Shown: positions 1-6,940 of the stretch, one piece after another
Numbering within the stretch: the first letter of the stretch is position 1
Layout: each line of letters starts with the position of its first letter
Assembly: GCF_900142205.1 (NCBI RefSeq)
Contig: NZ_FRAA01000009.1
Span: 1 to 64,000 of the forward strand
DNA length: 64,000 nucleotides
Direction: 5' to 3'
Source of the DNA: Reichenbachiella agariperforans
GTDB lineage: Bacteria; Bacteroidota; Bacteroidia; Cytophagales; Cyclobacteriaceae
Notes under the pieces: model-generated
What the model was told of the DNA's origin: nothing
The model's input: only the letters and a program-made list of their open reading frames with translations
The model's database searches: none
Position numbers and translations under genes: made by a program

Positions 1-132
1 ACTGCTTTCAACGAGTCCTGACGAGCAAAACTTAATCCTTCGGATAAACCACACTTTCAGCCAATATCATTCGACTTCAATCCTCTCTAAAAGCAGCGAA
101 ATGTCCTCGCCGATTTTCATATGAACTCTAAC
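1..132. repeat. 132-bp direct repeat, copy 1 (truncated by window edge)
   Basis: This stretch recurs at 3331-3462 in the same orientation with three substitutions (positions 96, 112 and 119). The two copies bracket the restriction-modification genes. Homology stops at the CTCTAAC at 126-132, which is also the outer box of an attC-like palindrome. Because copy 1 begins at base 1, the repeat may extend further left. No protein is evident in it: one minus-strand frame stays open for only about 21 codons. Confidence 0.9.
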
Positions 133-316
133 GCTTGGCTAAGAAACGTAGGGGAGTTTGAAATGCTGCCCTTTCGGTTTGCTCATTAGCCAAGCCAAAT
201 ATTTTTATAATTTACTTTATTTTTTCATTATCAAAATTTTGGATTGGCGGACTATCCAAAAGCTCTGAACTTTCGAGCACCACCAAACCCCTATGTTTTC
301 TTAGCCTTTGTTGTAT
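126..316. repeat. attC-like imperfect palindrome A
   Basis: The outer boxes are CTCTAAC (126-132) and GTTGTAT (310-316), matching the AAC...GTT ends of integron attC sites. Inside them, GGCTAAG..GTAGGGG..TTTG on the left pairs with CAAA.CCCCTA..CTTAGCC on the right, with an unpaired spacer next to each box. Within it GCTTGGCTAA (133-142) also has a perfect 10-base complement at 186-195, giving an alternative fold. It lies just downstream of the restriction gene. The attC assignment is inference: both boxes deviate from RYYYAAC/GTTRRRY. Confidence 0.55.
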
Positions 317-433
317 GCCGTGCCATTTTTCCTTTTGTAGTAGTCTGTTTCAGGTTACTAGAGCCATACTCTTTGACAAGTTTTGGTTTTGTGCGGTTGA
401 TTTGAGCGACTTGGCAATGTGTATGGCTGTATG

Positions 434-1303
434 TTATAGCAGAAAGCCTTTTTTCAACCCGTATTCAACACCTTTCTCCCAATCCGAACTTAAATGTTCT
501 CGAACTGTATTGAATAAGTGTTCTACTACATCTTCGTGAATTGGGTTCTTTTTATAGTCATCGGCATACCTAAATTCACGGTCGGTATTCTTCTGTTTTC
601 TAAGGACGTAGATTTGGTCAACCTTATATTTTCCTAAGTTTACCTGACTAGTAAGTTTTAACCATTCAGAAACCACTATATAAATACCATTTGGGTTCTT
701 GTTTTTCAGTTGTTCAGCTGCAGTTGATGAGCCTTCAAGCATTGTCTTGTCCAAATAAGTCTTACACTCGATCGCAACAGCTGGTATTTGAAGCGTTACT
801 TCTTCAATGTCTGTGCTGCCATGTACTTGCATCTTAGTATCGATGTTAACGCCAATTACAAAGTCATGGTCTTTCTTTTCAATTTTGGTATAAGGCTTAG
901 TTACCATTTCCCTAAAATTTGGGGCATTAAAGAAAACGTCTTTAAAAGCGTGAGCCTTTCCTAATTGAGCATGCTCAGAGAATTCAAAAACTATGTCTTT
1001 GAATAAATAATAAATGAATTCTTCTAAAACACTTGAATGCAGATTCGATCTGGAATCAAATTGTTCTGCATATTTCTGTTCATCAATGAAATCTTTATAT
1101 TCAGTAAACAACCTAACCCTTTCCTTTATGGTCTCAGAATCTGTTTCTTTTATTTCAATATGAGGACCTTTGAGGTCTTCATTTGCCTTATTCCATTTGT
1201 CGTATTCTACACGTATTTCCTTTACATAGGAAACTGATGTCGCATCACGGTATTTAGTGCCGTGATTTTCTTTCTGTTTTAAATTGTCTCCGTGAACGTA
1301 CAT
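434..1303 (-). CDS. Bpu10I-like type II restriction endonuclease
   Basis: 289 aa. It would cut unmethylated DNA at the site protected by the adjacent methylase. A PD-(D/E)xK-like core is visible as Asp145/Asp147 followed by Glu179-Cys-Lys181. The blocks IPAVAIECKTYLDKTML and VDQIYVLRKQK closely resemble Bpu10I-family subunits, and the length fits one subunit. Its start overlaps the methylase end by 25 bp, so the two are translated from one message. Bpu10I itself is a heterodimer cutting an asymmetric site; here only one nuclease gene and one methylase gene are present, so the site is probably symmetric or the enzyme a homodimer (inference). The specificity cannot be read from sequence. Confidence 0.8.
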   Translation of the reverse strand: MYVHGDNLKQKENHGTKYRDATSVSYVKEIRVEYDKWNKANEDLKGPHIEIKETDSETIKERVRLFTEYKDFIDEQKYAEQFDSRSNLHSSVLEEFIYYLFKDIVFEFSEHAQLGKAHAFKDVFFNAPNFREMVTKPYTKIEKKDHDFVIGVNIDTKMQVHGSTDIEEVTLQIPAVAIECKTYLDKTMLEGSSTAAEQLKNKNPNGIYIVVSEWLKLTSQVNLGKYKVDQIYVLRKQKNTDREFRYADDYKKNPIHEDVVEHLFNTVREHLSSDWEKGVEYGLKKGFLL

Positions 1304-2520
1304 TCCAATTCTTTTATTGGTTCAGATTTAAAAACCTGGTAAATATTTTCTGCGATAGCTTTTGCCATTAATGGAGGTACAGCATTACCGATTTGGTTGT
1401 ATTGACATAAGTGCTTTTCTTCTGTTCGTCCTTCTCGTGCCAACAGCTTGTGGCTAACAACTGTTGGCTTCCCTTTGAAAACAAACCAATCAGGGAATGA
1501 TTGAACTCTAGCCCCCTCTCTTGGAGTAAAGTTTCTGTTTTTAAAGGGATGAACAAAATTGGCGTAAAAAGAAGCGGCTATGGTATGACATGGTTTTTCA
1601 GGGTATAGTCTTCTATTATTTTGGTCATAAACTTTCGTTGAAATCTCTCCATTTCCATTTCTCTTGTGAGGTTTCAGGTGGTCAGGTACATCAGAAACCG
1701 AATGACCCCAAGACATTGATTCAAATCTTTCAACCATACGCTTAGAGTGGTTCATAGCTTTGTTATTATATACCTTTTCAGAGCCTTTTCTAAGTAAAAC
1801 CTGATAATCATTTGTTGGGGTTTTGTCATATGGCATTTCCTCAGAACCTTCTCTAGCTTCAATATCTGGTAAATCAGATATCGCATCCCATAAAGTAGGG
1901 CATTTTTTTAATCCTTCACCAAATAGACTTGGGGCAGTATCTGATACAGAATGCGTAGGGGAAGGGTGCGGATTTTCCAAGGGCGTCTTTGTTGCAATTA
2001 CAACCAAACGCTTTCTGATTTGTGGTACACCATAATCCGTAGCACTTAGAATTTTATCATAAGTAAAATATCCAAGTTCTTCGAGTTCTTTTTTGATAAT
2101 ATCTATCACAAATTCCTTATCCGCAGTTTTTGCCTTTGTTATGTTAGGAACATTCTCCATAATCATAACCTCAGGATTAAATATTCTACCAAGTCGCACG
2201 AATTCTTGAAAAAGTGAATTTCTAGGATCTTTTGGGTCGCCTGCATTTCGATTGCAAATTGAGTACCCTTGACATGGAGGACCACCTAAGATAATATCAG
2301 GCTTTTCCTGAAAAGCCCTTAACAAATCTTCATCGCTATATTGCTGTATATCACCTACCAAAACATTAGCACCTTTATGATTGTGTTTAAAAGTATCAGC
2401 TGCCCATTGGTCATATTCAATTCCCCCAATTATTTCATAATCTCCTGTCAGTTCAAATCCAAGACTAAATCCACCTGCACCTGAAAAACTGTCTAATACT
2501 TTAATTTTCCTTTTAGTCAT
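1279..2520 (-). CDS. DNA (cytosine-5-)-methyltransferase of an R-M system
   Basis: 413 aa, a complete C5 methylase that transfers methyl from AdoMet to cytosine. Motif I FSGAGG is at 12-17, motif IV GGPPCQG at 79-85 with catalytic Cys83, motif VI ENV at 122-124, motif VIII QIRKR at 167-171, and motif X NQIGNAVPP at 375-383. The variable target-recognition region lies at about 190-320. The gene sits between the HTH controller (8-bp overlap at its start) and the restriction gene (25-bp overlap at its end), a compact controller-methylase-nuclease operon. Recognition sequence unknown. Confidence 0.95.
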   Translation of the reverse strand: MTKRKIKVLDSFSGAGGFSLGFELTGDYEIIGGIEYDQWAADTFKHNHKGANVLVGDIQQYSDEDLLRAFQEKPDIILGGPPCQGYSICNRNAGDPKDPRNSLFQEFVRLGRIFNPEVMIMENVPNITKAKTADKEFVIDIIKKELEELGYFTYDKILSATDYGVPQIRKRLVVIATKTPLENPHPSPTHSVSDTAPSLFGEGLKKCPTLWDAISDLPDIEAREGSEEMPYDKTPTNDYQVLLRKGSEKVYNNKAMNHSKRMVERFESMSWGHSVSDVPDHLKPHKRNGNGEISTKVYDQNNRRLYPEKPCHTIAASFYANFVHPFKNRNFTPREGARVQSFPDWFVFKGKPTVVSHKLLAREGRTEEKHLCQYNQIGNAVPPLMAKAIAENIYQVFKSEPIKELECTFTETI

Positions 2521-2827
2521 GTGCGTTCGATTTAGTTGTTTTTAAATATTTAATTTGCTCTTCAGCCACTTTTAAGGCTTCTATTCCTAACTCCTCATCT
2601 TTTAATTCATAAGTGATTTTGTCACTTAAAAATCGAATAGTTAGTTGGTTGCAGTCAAGTTGAAATACTTCAGATAATATGGAAACCATTTCTTTAACTG
2701 GATGTCGTTCATTCCTCTCTATTTTGCTCAATGTGGATTGATCAATGTCAAGAAAAGCCGCAAGTTTTCTTAAAGGCATTCTATGCTCTTCTCTTAAACC
2801 TCTTATATACTCACCGAACGTTTCCAT
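2513..2827 (-). CDS. XRE-family HTH protein, probable R-M controller
   Basis: 104 aa. An XRE/Cro-type helix-turn-helix fills residues 9-63 (LRKLAAFLDIDQSTLSKIER), followed by a short acidic and lysine-rich tail. It is the first gene of the R-M operon and overlaps the methylase start by 8 bp. Controller (C) proteins of R-M systems have this fold and position and delay nuclease expression after entry into a new host; that role is inferred from context. A perfect 16-bp palindrome lies 21-37 bp upstream of its start. It could also be an orphan cassette regulator. Confidence 0.8.
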   Translation of the reverse strand: METFGEYIRGLREEHRMPLRKLAAFLDIDQSTLSKIERNERHPVKEMVSILSEVFQLDCNQLTIRFLSDKITYELKDEELGIEALKVAEEQIKYLKTTKSNAHD

Positions 2828-2848
2828 AATTGTTTAGAAATATTATTC

Positions 2849-2864
2849 TTGACAAATTTGTCAA
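2849..2864. promoter_or_regulatory. perfect 16-bp palindrome, candidate C-protein operator
   Basis: TTGACAAATTTGTCAA is perfectly symmetric and ends 21 bp upstream of the HTH start codon, so it overlaps the expected promoter of the R-M operon. An XRE dimer encoded immediately downstream is the natural ligand, giving autoregulation of controller, methylase and nuclease. The sequence and position are direct observations; binding is inference. Confidence 0.6.
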
Positions 2865-2928
2865 ATAAATTTATGGTATACTAATTATTTGAGTATAATT
2901 TGATAGTAATATTCTGAGCGTGGGGAGA

Positions 2929-2990
2929 TTTTAGCTCTTTTGGTTTTTGGGGTGGGTTTTGTGCGTTGGCAAAAACCAAATGTGCTAAAA
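2929..2990. repeat. long stem-loop element C
   Basis: TTTTAGCtctTTTGGTTTTTG (2929-2949) and its near-complement at 2970-2990 form a 21-base stem with three mismatches around a 20-base loop. Just right of it, ATACAACG (from about 3024) and CGTCGTTG near 3056 are also partly complementary. It resembles the folded intercassette elements elsewhere in the island but has no clean AAC...GTT boundaries. It might instead act as an operon-proximal structure. Confidence 0.5.
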
Positions 2991-3330
2991 TGTGCGGTGG
3001 GTTTTTCTCCGTTCTCGAATGGCATACAACGTCGACTGTATGTTTAGCTTTAGCGTCGTTGATTATTTGTAAGCTGACCATTCAGTCATCTAATTAAAAC
3101 AGCTTACAAGTTAATCAATGAAATATACGCAGTGTTATTGTTCGTTTGAAAATTGGAATCTACCGCTGCATTTCGCTGTTTTGTTCTGAAAAAATATGAA
3201 TTATAGACGGGGCTATGAATCGTCTTTTTGAAGAAGAGAGGTGCCTTTTTAACTGCTTATCCCTTGAAATTGTGGTGATTTTCGCCTAACTTCAATCTCA
3301 AGTTTTGTCAACGTGTCCACGTTTTGAAAG

Positions 3331-3462
3331 ACTGCTTTCAACGAGTCCTGACGAGCAAAACTTAATCCTTCGGATAAACCACACTTTCAGCCAATATCAT
3401 TCGACTTCAATCCTCTCTAAAAGCACCGAAATGTCCTCGCCAATTTTCTTATGAACTCTAAC
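3331..3462. repeat. 132-bp direct repeat, copy 2
   Basis: It matches 1-132 at all but three positions. It begins 41 bp downstream (minus-strand sense) of the recombinase fragment and precedes the R-M operon. Flanking bases differ on both sides, so the repeat boundaries are sharp. Placement on both sides of the R-M genes fits a duplicated recombination site or the scar of an integrated or excisable unit. Confidence 0.9.
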
Positions 3463-3503
3463 AATTCAATAAACACACCTTTGTGGTGTTTACTTCGGTT
3501 GTA

Positions 3504-3770
3504 TCAAAGCGAATCTAATGGATTTTTGATATCTCGCAAACTTGAGGTGGCAGCATAGGTATACATTTGGGTGGTTTCTAGAGAGTTGTGTCCCAATAAT
3601 GTTTGAATAGTGCGTAAATCTGTGCCTGCTTCTAACAGATGTGTTGCAAAACTGTGACGCAGCATATGTGGTGTAACGACCTTTAATATTTTTGCATTTC
3701 TTGCAGCGACTTTTATAATTTTAGCCAGGCTAGTAGCGCTGTATTGAATAAACAACAATCTTAAAGACAA
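3504..3770 (-). pseudogene. tyrosine recombinase (XerC/D or IntI-like), C-terminal fragment
   Basis: Only 88 codons remain of an enzyme that is normally about 280-400 aa. The fragment carries the catalytic C-terminal part: HMLRHSF (box II His-x-x-Arg), LLGHNS (His) and the nucleophile tyrosine in QMYTYA. The N-terminal DNA-binding domain and the first catalytic Arg are absent, and upstream sequence up to the repeat array shows no continuation. Its first codons look like a junction. The same reading direction as the cassettes and the adjacent repeat suggest it once drove recombination here. It could conceivably still make a short peptide, but not an active recombinase. Confidence 0.8.
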
Positions 3771-4721
3771 CTGATTTCAGATTCTAATCCACGCAAATAG
3801 TGCATTAATATTTTCTTAGGAAGTACCCATAGGATACCTAAAAACCCCTCCAATATCTATCGATTATGAGGCACCAAAAAAAGCCTGTTTTTGTCTTTTC
3901 AAAAACCCGTGCAGGCTTGTCTCAAAGTCTGCACGGGTTTGACCTAAAGTCTGCGCAGATTCGGAGCAAAGTCTGCGCGGGTTTGATCTAAAGTCTGCGC
4001 GGGTTCAGAGCAAAGTCTGCACGGGTTTTCTAGCAAACCTGTACAGGTTTAGCATAAAGTCACAGCAGGTTTGTGGCAAAGTATCAGTAGGTTTTTGGTA
4101 AAGCTTCAGTAGGTTTAGGACAAAGTCTGCGCAGACAGATCAAAAAAGGTGTAACTATAAAAATCTGAAATCCATATTATACGTAGATGCCCGTCTTGAG
4201 CTCAACGAATTTAACAGTAGGTATGCCGCCCCTCTGACTCCTCTGGTCGTAGTGTCCGCTACGACCCTTTTATAAAGTAGAGCGTCTGCTCGATTATAAG
4301 TAGCTGAACACCAAGTCCCCTTCCTCTCCTGTATACTGTCTGGCAACCCACTTTCTGCATTTGCTTTATCCTGCAAAGTCTCCTTGATCTATCTAGATCT
4401 GAAACGCTTAAAATCTCTAATCACATCTGACAGCTCTCCCTCAGACACACTAATAATCAAATGATCATAACAATGCTTCAGACTTGACAATAGGCTTTCT
4501 TTGAATCGTCTCGTATAAATATATCTACCCAATTCACAACAGTAAAAGTCACACTGTGAACCGATGACCACTGATCACGAATTGCATATTGTCTATCCAT
4601 CAATACAAGATAAATGCATTCTACAAAACGTCAACAACGGGCGAACGCCCTTGTCTGTATTGGATCTCAGCGGACGAATTATTAGGTTTGTTCGGAAAGC
4701 AATGGATTATAACTCCTCCAA
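3771..4721. other. gene-free stretch with 22-bp array and a small hairpin
   Basis: About 950 bp without a credible gene. It contains the degenerate 22-bp array (3903-4141) and a short hairpin, GGGCG-AA-CGCCC, at 4639-4650. Minus-strand frames of 73 and 60 codons (4155-4376, 4389-4571) show no family resemblance and no start context, so they are left out. The rest may be decayed cassette DNA. Confidence 0.6.
3903..4141. repeat. degenerate tandem array, about 11 units of 22 bp
   Basis: Successive units begin with AAA at 3903, 3924, 3946, 3968, 3990, 4012, 4035, 4056, 4078, 4100 and 4122, so spacing is 22 bp with three one-base deviations. A typical unit core is AAAGTCTGCGCGGGTTT plus a variable five-base tail. 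Some units are dyad-symmetric (AAACCTGTACAGGTTT at 4035). The period is not a multiple of three, which argues against coding. A second array with the same period and AAA phase occurs at 29947-30056. Confidence 0.85.
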
Positions 4722-4928
4722 TTAGTCTGTAATGATGAGTTTCGAATAATGATGTCCAAAACCCAAATGATTGTTCAGATATGACCTTTCCTGAAGAAAG
4801 AGAAGCTTATAGTTGATATTATACTTTTTAAGTATTTGTTCTATTCGTTCAAAGGTGGAAGCAAATTCACCCTCCTGAAGTTTTTTTTTGGAAAAGTAGA
4901 CAGTGTTATTTTCTTTGCCTGTAATCAT
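4722..4928 (-). pseudogene. short ORF coupled to HNH gene, possible agmatine deiminase-like remnant
   Basis: 68 aa. Its ATG overlaps the TGA of the upstream HNH gene (ATGA), a sign of translational coupling and real coding. The first 45 residues (NNTVYFSKKKL...ERIEQILKKYNINYKLL) resemble the N-terminus of agmatine deiminase-like proteins common in Bacteroidota. The conserved core of that family (RDYMP block, Cys and His) is missing, and the sequence ends with KLIITD. I read it as a truncated or internally deleted gene. The family link is weak, from recollection only. Confidence 0.35.
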
Positions 4929-5404
4929 CTAAGTCTGTTTTTCCAGATTCCCTTAATTACTTTTCCGACTTCTAAAAATTCCTCTTTAGTAAAAGTGTCC
5001 GTTTTAGCGTTGTTACACCAGTAACAGGAATAAACTAGATTCGATACATTTGAATATGGAAGATTAGGCTCTAAACGTTCAATTTCTAGCTTTCTACCTC
5101 TGTTTCTTTTTGTCAGTTGTGGGTGTTTATTCCATAAATGTTCAATCTCTTTTTCCGAGATTTCGCAGTAATAGCACTTTTTGTCTGTGGACTCATGCCA
5201 GTTTCGGAAGTCTTTAAAATCAACTTCTTTACATTTTTTTAGCCACTTATCACGGATTGAGGTTAGGTAGGTTCGTTTGTCTTTTAATTCATCCCACCAT
5301 GGTGCAAATTCGCTTCGAGAGATTTCCATTCGTTTTTCAATTTCGGAATAGGTGAGTCGGTCAATAACCGCTAACTGTAAAAACTCTTTTTGCTTATCTG
5401 TCAT
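4925..5404 (-). CDS. HTH plus HNH endonuclease protein
   Basis: 159 aa. Residues 5-45 (RLTYSEIEKRMEISRSEFAPWWDEL) look like a helix-turn-helix. Residues 75-140 form an HNH-type zinc-finger nuclease domain with two Cys pairs, Cys77/Cys80 and Cys127/Cys130 (CYYC and CYWCNNAKTD), and the RLEPNLPYSNVSNL stretch between them. It probably nicks or cleaves DNA; the target is unknown. It is the only gene between attC-like element B and the 22-bp array apart from the coupled small ORF. Defence, homing and cassette-borne functions are all possible. Confidence 0.7.
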   Translation of the reverse strand: MTDKQKEFLQLAVIDRLTYSEIEKRMEISRSEFAPWWDELKDKRTYLTSIRDKWLKKCKEVDFKDFRNWHESTDKKCYYCEISEKEIEHLWNKHPQLTKRNRGRKLEIERLEPNLPYSNVSNLVYSCYWCNNAKTDTFTKEEFLEVGKVIKGIWKNRLR

Positions 5405-5420
5405 TTAAAAAAATTATTCA

Positions 5421-5551
5421 CCACAACGGTCTCGGCTATGAGTAGTTGCGTGGGTTAGCACTTAACTTTACAAGTACACACCAAGTTGGAAATTCCGCAG
5501 GAATTTCCAAAGTAGGCGAGAACAAGCAATTACTTATAGCCATTGTTACCT
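5421..5551. repeat. attC-like imperfect palindrome B
   Basis: The boundaries are CCACAAC (5421-5427) and GTTACCT (5545-5551). The arm GGCTATGAGTAGTTGC (5434-5449) pairs with GCAATTACTTATAGCC (5525-5540) with three mismatches. At its centre is a perfect 11-bp hairpin, TTGGAAATTCC-GCA-GGAATTTCCAA (5486-5510). The element lies between the VOC and HNH genes. Outer boxes, unpaired spacers and a folded interior fit an attC-type site, though the boxes deviate from the classical consensus. Confidence 0.6.
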
Positions 5552-5565
5552 GCTGGCTTTTTTTA

Positions 5566-5976
5566 TTAAGAAAATACTTCTTTATCGTCAGAGAATGATT
5601 TGAATTCCAATGGATTTCCACTAAAATCAAAAACGAACATTGTCATTTGCTCACCAACTTTTCCTTTGTATCTCGTTTGAGGTTTAACCACAAATTCAAT
5701 GTTTTCGGATTCCAATTTCTTTTGAATCTTTATAAATTCACTTTTCTCAAGTAAACATCCGAAGTGAGGAATTGGGACGCTGATTCCGTCTACTTTCCCA
5801 CAGTAATCCAATTCAGGAATTCTATCACTCACGTGTGCAGATAGTTGATTGTCAAAAAAATTAAAGTCAATCCAAGATTCAGTCGACCTTCCTTCTTTAC
5901 AACCCAAAATATCCACATAAAATTTTCGGGTAGATTCAATGTCTTTTACTTTAAAAGCGTAATGAAAAGCACTCAT
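5566..5976 (-). CDS. VOC superfamily (glyoxalase/bleomycin resistance-like) protein
   Basis: 136 aa, the usual length for a single-chain VOC protein of two beta-alpha-beta-beta-beta modules. It opens with FHYAFKVKDIESTRKFYVDILG (first module; the motif continues to about residue 24) and ends with the characteristic FVFDFSGNPLEFKSF at about 113-127. Members bind a metal and act on small electrophiles or antibiotics; His5 and Glu125 are candidate metal ligands by position. The substrate is unknown. It is flanked by palindromic elements B and D, as expected for a single-gene cassette. Confidence 0.85.
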   Translation of the reverse strand: MSAFHYAFKVKDIESTRKFYVDILGCKEGRSTESWIDFNFFDNQLSAHVSDRIPELDYCGKVDGISVPIPHFGCLLEKSEFIKIQKKLESENIEFVVKPQTRYKGKVGEQMTMFVFDFSGNPLEFKSFSDDKEVFS

Positions 5977-6019
5977 AGTTTCTTTATGTTATTTTTTTCG
6001 TTCATTTTTTTCAGCTTGC

Positions 6020-6104
6020 AGGTAACGCCCCTGTATCAATCGTGGCGTGTGATTTAGTTTAAGTTTCGACTACAAGATAGCCAAATCTCTGATTTGCGTT
6101 ATCC
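6020..6104. repeat. attC-like palindrome D
   Basis: AGGTAACGC (6020-6028) and GCGTTATCC (6096-6104) are complementary ends bounded by AAC and GTT. The interior contains a short hairpin AAATC-TCT-GATTT (6083-6095). The element lies between the VOC gene and the toxin-antitoxin pair. Its left box AGGTAAC is the reverse complement of the right box GTTACCT of element B on the other side of the VOC gene, which is what exchange between cassette sites would leave. Weaker than A and B because the interior pairs poorly. Confidence 0.4.
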
Positions 6105-6217
6105 CTTTTTGATTCCATAGTGCTAATCTGAGATATGGCGGAGCTTCTAGAATGCAGAGAGTTTTCATTTACAACTGAACCACCATGATTTGATCACAGC
6201 ATGTTGTGAGTCGTTTT

Positions 6218-6505
6218 TTAGGCTGTTCCAACATGAAGATTACTTCCAATAGCTCTCAAAACTTTTAGAACAGTTTCGAACTGTGGTTTAGCTCCTTTTG
6301 AAAGAGCTTTATAGAGGCTTGGTCTGCTTAATCCCGTTTCTGCAGCTATTTTAGACATTCCTTGCGCCTTCGCAATATGGCCGATCGCAGTTAATATATC
6401 TGCGGAATCACCATCTTCCAGAACGGAGTTAAGGTATTCAGCAATCATTTCGTTATCGTCTAAATACTCTGCAATATCGAATTTTGATATTTTGTTAGTC
6501 GCCAT
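6218..6505 (-). CDS. HTH antitoxin of type II TA pair (HigA/HI1420-like)
   Basis: 95 aa. An XRE-like HTH spans about 48-90 (KIAAETGLSRPSLYKALSKG). The N-terminus (FDIAEYLDDNEMIAEYLN) and the ending (LKVLRAIGSNLHV) are typical of the addiction-module antidote family paired with RelE/HigB-like toxins. It should bind and neutralise the toxin encoded 2 bp upstream and repress the operon. Toxin-first order is characteristic of the HigBA and HI1419/HI1420 type. TA pairs are common integron passengers, which fits this location. Confidence 0.88.
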   Translation of the reverse strand: MATNKISKFDIAEYLDDNEMIAEYLNSVLEDGDSADILTAIGHIAKAQGMSKIAAETGLSRPSLYKALSKGAKPQFETVLKVLRAIGSNLHVGTA

Positions 6506-6507
6506 GA

Positions 6508-6822
6508 TTATTCAATTTCGTTTTTGTAATCCAACCAAAGTTGTTTCGCTTTATCAATGTCCTTTTGTTGGGATGATTTTTCACCACCGTTCAAAAGAAA
6601 CACAATTCTACCGTTCACATCTTTTAAATACACTCGGTATCCCTTTGCATAGTGAATTCGAAGTTCACTAATTCCTTGTCCAACTGGTTCACAGTCTCCA
6701 AAGTTGCCATGTTCTTGTATTCGCTGAATTCTGAAAAGTATTTTAGCCTTGGCTCGTTTGTCTTTGAGCTTTCTTAGCCATTTATCGAATTCACCCGTCT
6801 TTTCTATAGAATACATACGCAA
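6508..6822 (-). CDS. RelE/HigB-like toxin of type II TA pair
   Basis: 104 aa, RelE/ParE-superfamily toxin of the phage-derived Gp49-like group. Recognisable parts are EFDKWLRKLKDKRAKAKILFR (N-terminal helices, about 11-31), EPVGQGISELRIHYAKGYRVY (about 45-65) and FLLNGGEKSSQQKDIDKAK (about 75-93). Relatives cleave mRNA on the ribosome. The gene precedes its antitoxin by 2 bp and is the first gene of the pair. No disruption is visible, so the module is probably functional. Confidence 0.88.
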   Translation of the reverse strand: MRMYSIEKTGEFDKWLRKLKDKRAKAKILFRIQRIQEHGNFGDCEPVGQGISELRIHYAKGYRVYLKDVNGRIVFLLNGGEKSSQQKDIDKAKQLWLDYKNEIE

Positions 6823-6940
6823 ATGTATTCACTTGGATACAGCTATGCAATTGATTTATTGAAATGTAACGAATGAAAATCGATGACTCACCACACCCTA
6901 GTATGTGACACCATGTCGCATATCCGCAATGTATCTTTAA

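Larger units (their letters stand above)
1..433. other. gene-free stretch left of the restriction gene
   Basis: It holds the first copy of the 132-bp repeat and a long imperfect palindrome (126-316). The remainder is AT-rich. A 74-codon plus-strand frame starting at 315 runs antisense into the restriction gene and has no recognisable features, so I do not call it. Confidence 0.7.
2828..3503. other. gene-free stretch between R-M operon and recombinase fragment
   Basis: From right to left it holds a small hairpin after the recombinase stop (about 3466-3490), the second copy of the 132-bp repeat (3331-3462), an AT-rich linker, a stem-loop element (2929-2990), and the R-M promoter/operator region with a 16-bp palindrome. 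A 66-codon minus-strand frame at 2881-3081 is formed by the stem-loop itself and looks non-coding. Confidence 0.7.

Noticed and set aside
1-132. repeat as an IS element end
   Set aside because: The copies are direct, lack terminal inverted repeats, and no transposase lies between them.
2881-3081. 66-codon minus-strand ORF before the R-M operon
   Set aside because: Most of it is the stem-loop element, whose repetitive Pro/Lys translation follows from the palindrome.
3903-4141. possible CRISPR array
   Set aside because: The unit is 22 bp with drift in all parts; there are no constant repeats separated by unique spacers and no cas genes nearby.
4155-4571. two minus-strand ORFs of 73 and 60 codons
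   Set aside because: No recognisable domains, no overlap or coupling with real genes, and the first borders the degenerate array.
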